Shown: positions 57,089-64,000 of the stretch, piece by piece | Layout of the letters: every line of letters starts with the position of its first letter | How positions within the stretch are numbered: position 1 is the first letter of the stretch | From: Brevipalpus yothersi | Lineage: Eukaryota; Arthropoda; Arachnida; Trombidiformes; Tenuipalpidae | Assembly: GCA_003956705.1 (NCBI GenBank) | Contig: QZCP01000656.1 | Location: forward strand, 95,411-159,410 | DNA: 64,000 bases | Direction of reading: 5' to 3' | Notes under the pieces: generated by a model | The model's input: only the letters and a program-made list of their open reading frames with translations | What the model was told of the DNA's origin: nothing | The model's database searches: none | Program-made: the position numbers and the translations under genes

Positions 57089-57124
<36 letters not shown>

Positions 57125-57423
57125 GATGCATCATACGGCAAACATTCCAAACAGTTGTACATACACTTGAACCTTCTAACACAATCAGAATCACCGATTT
57201 CAACATTAATGTTGATGCATCCATCGATTCAACTTCATCATGTTATCGATGTGCTCATAGCACATCTATTCCGATCACTTTTTTTCATTCAACTAATAAT
57301 AATAGGTTCTGGCTTCTCTCTCTCTCTTCTCTCTCTATCCTGCTCACTTGTTTGAAAATTTCTCTCTCCCCCTCTCTCTCTCTCTCTCTCTCTCTATCTT
57401 TTGAAATTCAACAACATATCTGG

Positions 57424-57454
<31 letters not shown>

Positions 57455-59289
57455 TGAAAGGTTGCCCAATAAACAGGCCCAAACGTGGCTACATATTAAA
57501 GGTAACTGAAAAGGAGGAGTCAATAGTATAGGGCTGCGCTTGGCCCGAGCACAAGCGGACAAGAGAGCCCTTTCAAACGCCCCTCCAGTGGGCCATCAAT
57601 GGGGGCGGAGGCGAGTCAACGCATTGAACGAGGCGACAAATTAGCATTAACCACTGGATATTATCTTCATTATGATATCAGCTTCTGGTGAACATTCTTT
57701 ACTACAGCATCTTGAAAGAGAGTAACAGAATATTCCTTTTCTTCTCACTTCTAACAAGAAGTGTGTCTGTGTCTGTGTGCTGATGTGGGTTGTGTGATAT
57801 GCAAGCTTATAACACTTTTTTTCATTGTGATCATCATCATTCGGTAAGAGCAATTAGCTTGATTGTCAACCCTTTTTGTATCCCAAATTGTTACTCAATT
57901 GTTACCGCTAGTTAGAGATGAATATTTTTTGATACATTCCAGTGGACTCAAAAAAAATTTATTGTCCCTATTTACACAAATCAACTGATTTTTTTCTTTA
58001 TCTCTACCTTTTTTTCCACTATGATCGTTCATAAAGTAACAATAAACCTAAATTTTCATTCAAAGAAGGACTCCAAACAAGCTTCTCTGTTGTCGTTTGG
58101 CCAATTTACGCTTGATCCTGCCAAAATAGGAGCCATTATTTGCCCAGTTTCTATTTGGTGCTCAATTGGATTCTCATTGTGTTCGTAATTGAGCTTTTTG
58201 GTGGTCAATTTTTGGGTAAGTTGATACATTTTAGTACAATAACTTTTGAAACTCTTGATATAAAATCATTGTGAACACTAGACAAATGAGCTAATGTGAA
58301 TCAGCTTGATGGATAAATGGATTATTTCATTCAAAACTACTCTTTTTCACTATGATTCATGAACCGATCCATACAATTACAGTTATCTGTCCCCAATTTT
58401 AGCTTTATGAATTCAAATTTTCAAATGATTATTCAATTATGGTGAGCTGGTCGTAGGCTTAATGAGTGAATTGTTATCCATTCATAAATTGAACAATCAA
58501 TTTATTTCTCGAAAGCGAGTGCTAGTTGTGCAGACGAAAAACTTGGTTATCGAAAGTTGGAATTCTTTTTTCGGTTGAAGAAAATGCTGAGTAACGATTA
58601 GTACTGAAAATGTCAATCCGAGGTAGAATGAACATATACTCTGGTCTATTTGACTCTCCTCACAGAATATTGATTTTGTGTATTTTAAATTTCAATTCCT
58701 ACATCTAGGATGTTTGAATCACCATGGAAGTGAGAATGTTCGATTGGGATAAGAGCTTTTTCAATTGGAAACTAGACTTCATATCTGAATAAGATACAAT
58801 TCCGAGCGAAGATCTGGGAGAGGGAGAGAGCGAGAAAAGAGAAACATAAGAAAGGTAAAAGAATTGAATGAGATGGAGATAAAAGTGGGTGGAAGATTCT
58901 CACCCACCCAGGTTATTACTATAGAATTTGTGTGGAAAAGTTTGCTGATTACTTGGTCATTCAGTATGCATCGAACAATCCAAAAACAAGTTTCGGTATA
59001 AATATACAGGAATCGATTGAATAATGTCATGAAAGTTTTTTCTTCTCCTTTTTCGAGTGTATCTCTCAATTGAATCGTATTTATCACGATCGATGAATTG
59101 ATTCTCGTGGAACTTTATCGTAAATTTTAGACTCAATTGCGATTCGAACACACCATCATCACATGTACGAACATTATAATATTTGCTTCCTGACCCTTTC
59201 TATTCATTCACATCATGCTTGTATTGTAAATTCAATCTTATAGCAAAATGCTAACAAAATTGGCTTACAATGGCTAATATTAAGGTCAG

Positions 59290-59293
<4 letters not shown>

Positions 59294-59331
<38 letters not shown>
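59294..59331. repeat. (TC)n microsatellite
   Basis: About 38 bp of TC dinucleotides. Confidence 0.9.
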
Positions 59332-59333
<2 letters not shown>

Positions 59334-59766
59334 GAAAACTTCTCTATAAAGTCTCTGAACACGAATTAGCTCAATTGATGAAAAACGAGATTCGTCATTC
59401 AACGAGCAAATGGACAGGATCATGAGCTCAGTTGATGAATCTTTTGTTTTTTCATAGTGTCTCGTGTTCAAAGAGCTTTTAGATAGTACTTCTAGGAATA
59501 ATCAGTCTCTCAAAATAGCAAATGATTAAGACGAATGAAAATTCTGATTTTAAAAAGTTTCAAACTTGAATCCTGATTCTATTGAATTGAGAAAGACTAG
59601 GTCAAGAATGACCAAATCACTTAAATCGATCGCAAAAAATTTATCGATCTGTGTCGATTGTGATCGCTAATTTGCACTCAATTTGCAACCGCAATCATAC
59701 CTCCCACACCCTGAGAATAGGTTGAATTGATTGGATAACTGTCATCCTGTATCAACCTAATTTCGG

Positions 59767-59877
59767 TATAATATAAAGTTGACAAGCATAGAGCTGATCG
59801 CCAACAAAGTCCTTCTTGTAAGAGGTAATCAAGCCACTTCTAGAATCAATATGGAATCATTTTTGAGCAAAATACTG
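59767..59877 (+). promoter_or_regulatory. TATA-type core promoter with candidate first coding exon
   Basis: TATAATATAAA at 59767-59777 is followed about 75 bp later by ATG in CAATATGG (59851) and nine codons (MESFLSKIL) ending at a consensus donor CTG|GTGAGT (59877/59878). A TATA box, short 5' leader and tiny first coding exon are typical of arthropod tissue-specific genes such as cuticle proteins. No second exon could be identified in the remaining 4 kb, so the rest may lie outside the window or the signal may be false. Confidence 0.35.
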
Positions 59878-60578
59878 GTGAGTGCAAAAAGTTATTATAG
59901 AAAAGAACCAAGAGAGAGAGAGAGAGAATGTGAAAGTAGGAGGAGAAATTTTCTATGAGCAAGCCTTTTGACCGGACGAAAGGTGACCAGAGAAGAGTCA
60001 AGCAAACGAGAGACCGTTATAAAGTAGTCAAACTAATGGTGAATAGGTGTCGATCGTGAATAGAAAGCGATTCAATTTCATCGATTAGTTTATTGCGAGA
60101 AAGAGGAAATCAAATTGAATTAATATTATCACACCATTGAAAGGCGGGTGGGTGGGTAGATGGGTGAATTGAAAATGGAAGGGAGAGAGAGAAAGACAAG
60201 CACCCTCAATCGATTGTATCGATTTTATGATAATGAGTGAAGTGAAAACATACTAATGTCCATCAGTCCGATGCTTAGCTTAAGAGCTGCTTGGACACAA
60301 ACATGTACATGCATACAGACTTTTGAAGCTTCAATGTATTTGACTACAGTTGCTGTCGTAATTGATTGCGCATCATTGATGGTATCTCTTCTCACATATA
60401 GACTTACCTGTTGTCACAACAATCAATCGGAAGAAGATAGAGAGAGAAAAAAAGGACAGAAAACAATTTTCAATAGCAACCTGTGAGATCGATGCTACAA
60501 TATAATCGATTCAAAAAAATTGTGGGAGAAAGAGAATAATAATTATCACTGCATATTCTCACTTGTGATTCCTACGCG

Positions 60579-60652
<74 letters not shown>

Positions 60653-63600
60653 ATGTCCCTGTTTCATTTTTCTCATGATTAAGCCTATACACCGAACGTG
60701 AGTTCTTGTCATCCCTCTCTCTCTATCCAACACAGTTTGTGTTTCCATTGGTGTGTGTTCTCACCTTTCATTATTCACCAGGTGAAAGCAAGCCAATGGG
60801 TAGAGACAATAATTTATGTTGCCTAAAAAAGAGAAAGAGAAGAGAAAAGAGAGAGAGAATATTTTTGACTGAATATTATCATCAACTGGAGGCACATTTT
60901 GCGCGCTCGTTGAATGGCCATCTTTTCACTTTGATCGCGACTTGTTTTCGCGTGCACAACACTCAATGTGTGTAGGTATATATGTGTGTGTGTGGACATG
61001 TTATCCATCGAGTGTGCTTGGACCACGACCGGTGTAGATGGCCAAGGATGTGTCCATTGAGAGTGTAATTTTTGAGGAAGACCAACAATCATGGAGTAAG
61101 AATTGAGCCTCCAGGTGATTCACATTCACTGTGTGTCCGCCTTGTCAGTATTTTTAGGGAGCAGATCGCTTCCTGTCATCATGTGAGCTCATCCTGGAAG
61201 AAGAGAATAGAGTCAAAATTTTAGGGTATTTAAGGATGACTTTGAACAACTCCACCTAAAAATTTCACACACATACACACACACACATAGCATTTGAATA
61301 TCAGCTTTCGCAAGTCAGAAGATTGTGATTATGATGATAGTGATGGGAATATCTTGTTCAAAAAAGTTGGCCTAATCTTAGGGCTGAAGCTCTCCTTTTC
61401 GTGGCTCAAAAAGTTCATCGTTTAGAATGCTGTGTTTGAAGTGCGACAATATTTGGAGTGAAATTCGAAAATATTTCAACATTCTCAGTTGAATCATGAT
61501 GCAATGTGCTGAATTTTAAGGTAGACTTTATAGTATTAATTTTTTGATCACTATTAAGCCAAAACATAGTGTTTTAATGGCGTTCTTGAGCTACGTCCAT
61601 GAATTACGTTCTTCAACGATGGCAATAAAAAATGTTCTAAAATATGTATACACCATATAAGTATACACGCCATTGAAAAAAAGCCAACCAGAATCCATTA
61701 TCATTAAGATGTAATCCAAGATTAACAACCATAGATTCATGTTTATCAATTATTGTATGCTCACGATTTTTGGAATGGCAGCCTACCTTGGCACTCAATG
61801 GCACTCTAGAGATGTTTCAATGAGTGCAAAAACAAGATCTCATCGGTTTAGCTACCTCATAAAATTGTTCCTTAAATCAGCCATCTTAATATTCAGTCGG
61901 TCACCATTATTATTACATCTCACAAACATCAATCGATTGATGAAAACTATCAGTAACGATTTTGGACAAAATAAAAGAGAGCTAAAAGAAAAAGAAATTA
62001 TTACAAAACACAAAAGTGACCGCACACTGAGGCATCGCGTGTCACGATTTTAACGTGATTCACTATCCATTAGATAGAGCAAAAAAGAATATGGGTGCTG
62101 AGTTGTTTAATGACTTTTTCCATACATATAGACATTAATATCACACACATATACGTATACACACACACTCACACCAGGATGCTGGATAGAGAACGAAAAT
62201 CTTATCCGCATTTTGCATGATGATGATACTGTTGTTTTTTCTTCATTCTATTGAGTTACAAAGTGATCATCTTTCCACTGTTTGTGTGTGTATGTGTCAT
62301 GTATTCCCGATTCTCAGAGTCCAGATAGAACATTTGTAGACATGCATGATCAATCGACTTTCATTAGCTTCGTTCTCCTCATTATACGAGATTTTGTATT
62401 CATTCTTCCCAATATTGTGTAACTTGAAATATATACATATTGTGGGATCATTAATTGATCCCATGATTTCATCATCATTCGAAATTTTCCCAAACACCAC
62501 CACCCACGACTCATCACCATTCCGTTGCTGAACATTGATCTGATTTTATTCCATGAAAATATCAAATTTGGGTGCAAAATAAAGGGGAAGGAGAAGAGAT
62601 AGAGAGAATAGAGCCTATTAGGTTCCCAAAAAAAGAATATCATTCATCAAATATTTTGAATGTATGAAAAGAATGAGTGAAAATACCTTTTGACTGGAGC
62701 TTAAATGACTTGAGACTAGGGGAATAAAGGGGAAAAGGTGGAGAGAAAATGAACGATCAAAATTCTGATGATGATGACAGTGGGAGGGCCTTGTGGGGTG
62801 TTTAAATTTGCACTAATAGCTCTGGTAGTTTGCCGAGTTGAAATTGATATAATCGTCCAATGAAACAATCAGATTAGTTTTATTACCTCCATTCAGATTA
62901 GTATAATTCTGCTTAGTGTCGAAAAAAAGTATCGGCATTATAATTAAACATAATCGCTTGATAAGTTTTATTCTCGAACATTTGGCCAATCGACTAGCCG
63001 ATCTGTTGATGTTGGAAATCGTTGGTTTTTCCGGAAAAAAGTTTCATAGAATCGAATTATCATTCGGTTTGGAAGTTAATTTGAGAGAAAATTTGTTCCA
63101 AGCATAACTTGAGGAATAGTTCAGAGGCATAAAAATCAGATGCTTGACTGAATTTCATTGTAAATGTACACTTCCGCTGCTCAGTTCAAGACAAAAGTAT
63201 ACAAGTTGTAATCTGTTGATGTAACTTGCCTTCATCTCTGATTGTGTGTGTAATAATAATGAAGGTGAATTATGCGTGAAGTGAATAAAGTGGCAAAAAA
63301 GTTTGTCATTTCTAAGGCCACTTCTTCTCTGGGAAGGACAATAGTAATCATACATTTCGTACAATCTAAACTTCGATGTAAGATCATGAGTGAGTAAGTT
63401 TGAATAATAGAGTGGAACTTCTAATTTCCTGTAATTAAATTCATCTGATTCACTTTTGCTCAAGCTACTTTCATGGTGCTGGAATGTACACATATACACA
63501 CACTTGGAGCATGAAGCGAAAAGTGATGAAAAGCAAATTAAAACAATATCAAAAGCTAAAACAAACGTGGAGAAGCGATTTTTATGAAAAGAATCAAGTT

Positions 63601-63946
63601 TTTGAAAGAGAGAGAGAGAGATGATTCATGGATGAAGATCAAGATGAAGAGTGAGAACATCCTTAACTGACTTGGAATGATTTGAAATTGTGTGATGATA
63701 AGATGATACATCGATTATGCGTGAATATTCTAATAAGTTAATGAAGGCGGCACTTGGCGTTCATCACAGAGTAGGGAGAAAGAAAGAAAGAGAAAGAAAG
63801 AGAGAAAATTTGGAACGCCAGATGAAAAGTGATGGGCATGATTTGAAAAATGACCAGGATGGATGGTTCCTATTCATGGTTTTAGTGGTAAAGCAAGGAG
63901 CAAGAAAAAGAAGAGTGAAGATAGAAGATGGGTAATCGTTTCAAAT

Positions 63947-63949
<3 letters not shown>
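59878..63949. other. No gene identified
   Basis: 4 kb, AT-rich with a TC tract (60580-60649), CA/GT runs and short AG runs. Several 60-110-codon open stretches on both strands show no domain, splice or composition support. Confidence 0.4.
60580..60649. repeat. (TC)n microsatellite
   Basis: About 70 bp of TC dinucleotides. Confidence 0.95.

Positions 63950-64000
<51 letters not shown>
63950..64000. repeat. (AG)n microsatellite, truncated by window end
   Basis: AG dinucleotides run for 51 bp to the last base, so the true length is unknown. Confidence 0.95.

Larger units (their letters stand above)
55514..59766. other. Gene-poor region with TC tracts
   Basis: 4.2 kb. TC tract (55590-55670), TC/AG pair (about 57372-57454), a local GC-rich patch (57531-57630) and a TC tract at 59294-59331. 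No coding gene could be supported on either strand. Confidence 0.4.

Noticed and set aside
61739..62053. 104-codon plus-strand frame
   Set aside because: No domain, irregular hydrophobic pattern, AT-rich codon use typical of non-coding DNA here.
63155..63499. 114-codon minus-strand frame near the window end
   Set aside because: No recognisable motif or splice context. Its length is not exceptional for AT-rich DNA of this size.
1..64000. tRNA genes, transposon terminal repeats, viral or bacterial insertions
   Set aside because: Searched by eye for a GGTTCGAATCC-type B box, reverse transcriptase/transposase motifs and long terminal repeats; none found.

Overview
The window is eukaryotic nuclear DNA from a compact, AT-rich arthropod-type genome. 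A mite or other small chelicerate is my best guess, from overall character rather than a diagnostic marker. The protein genes are animal orthologues split by short introns (often 50-210 bp, GT-AG). They alternate strands every few kilobases and are interspersed with very long (AG)n/(TC)n dinucleotide tracts. I saw no tRNA, rRNA, CRISPR array, viral gene or recognisable transposon.

Layout. Positions 1-5.5 kb hold the 3' end of PAICS (+), MFSD12 (+) and a single-exon short GCN5 (-). Positions 6.8-9.7 kb hold RPA2 (-) and a RAD51C-like gene (+), head to head. Positions 10.1-17.7 kb hold an FBXO22-like F-box/FIST gene (+), DHRS7 (-), TMEM14 (+) and FAAH2 (+). Positions 18.4-28.8 kb are one eight-coding-exon cGMP-dependent protein kinase gene (-, 719 aa) with microsatellite-rich introns. 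A 644-N assembly gap lies inside an AG tract just upstream of it. Positions 33.9-35.0 kb hold an intronless protein consisting only of the NPC1 sterol-binding N-terminal domain plus one membrane anchor. Positions 36.6-43.3 kb hold a small secreted orphan (-), a possible nested antisense mini-gene (+), the ciliary gene TMEM231 (-), a Siva-like gene (-), a reading frame broken by one TGA (+) and an atypical intronless GPCR (-). Positions 45.9-54.2 kb hold a secreted disordered protein (-), a TP53I13-like gene (+) and the PRPP synthetase-associated protein (+). From 54.2 kb to the end I find only weak gene candidates and long TC/AG tracts.

The genes do not form one pathway. There are local pairings: two homologous-recombination/ssDNA genes share a divergent promoter (RPA2/RAD51C), and DHRS7/TMEM14 diverge around a palindromic TGACGTCA element. 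PAICS and the PRPP synthetase-associated gene belong to linked steps of nucleotide metabolism but lie 52 kb apart. The observations most worth following are the stand-alone NPC1-NTD protein, the short intronless GCN5, the atypical GPCR, the TGA-interrupted frame opposite Siva, and the forkhead-site inverted repeat near 5.9 kb.
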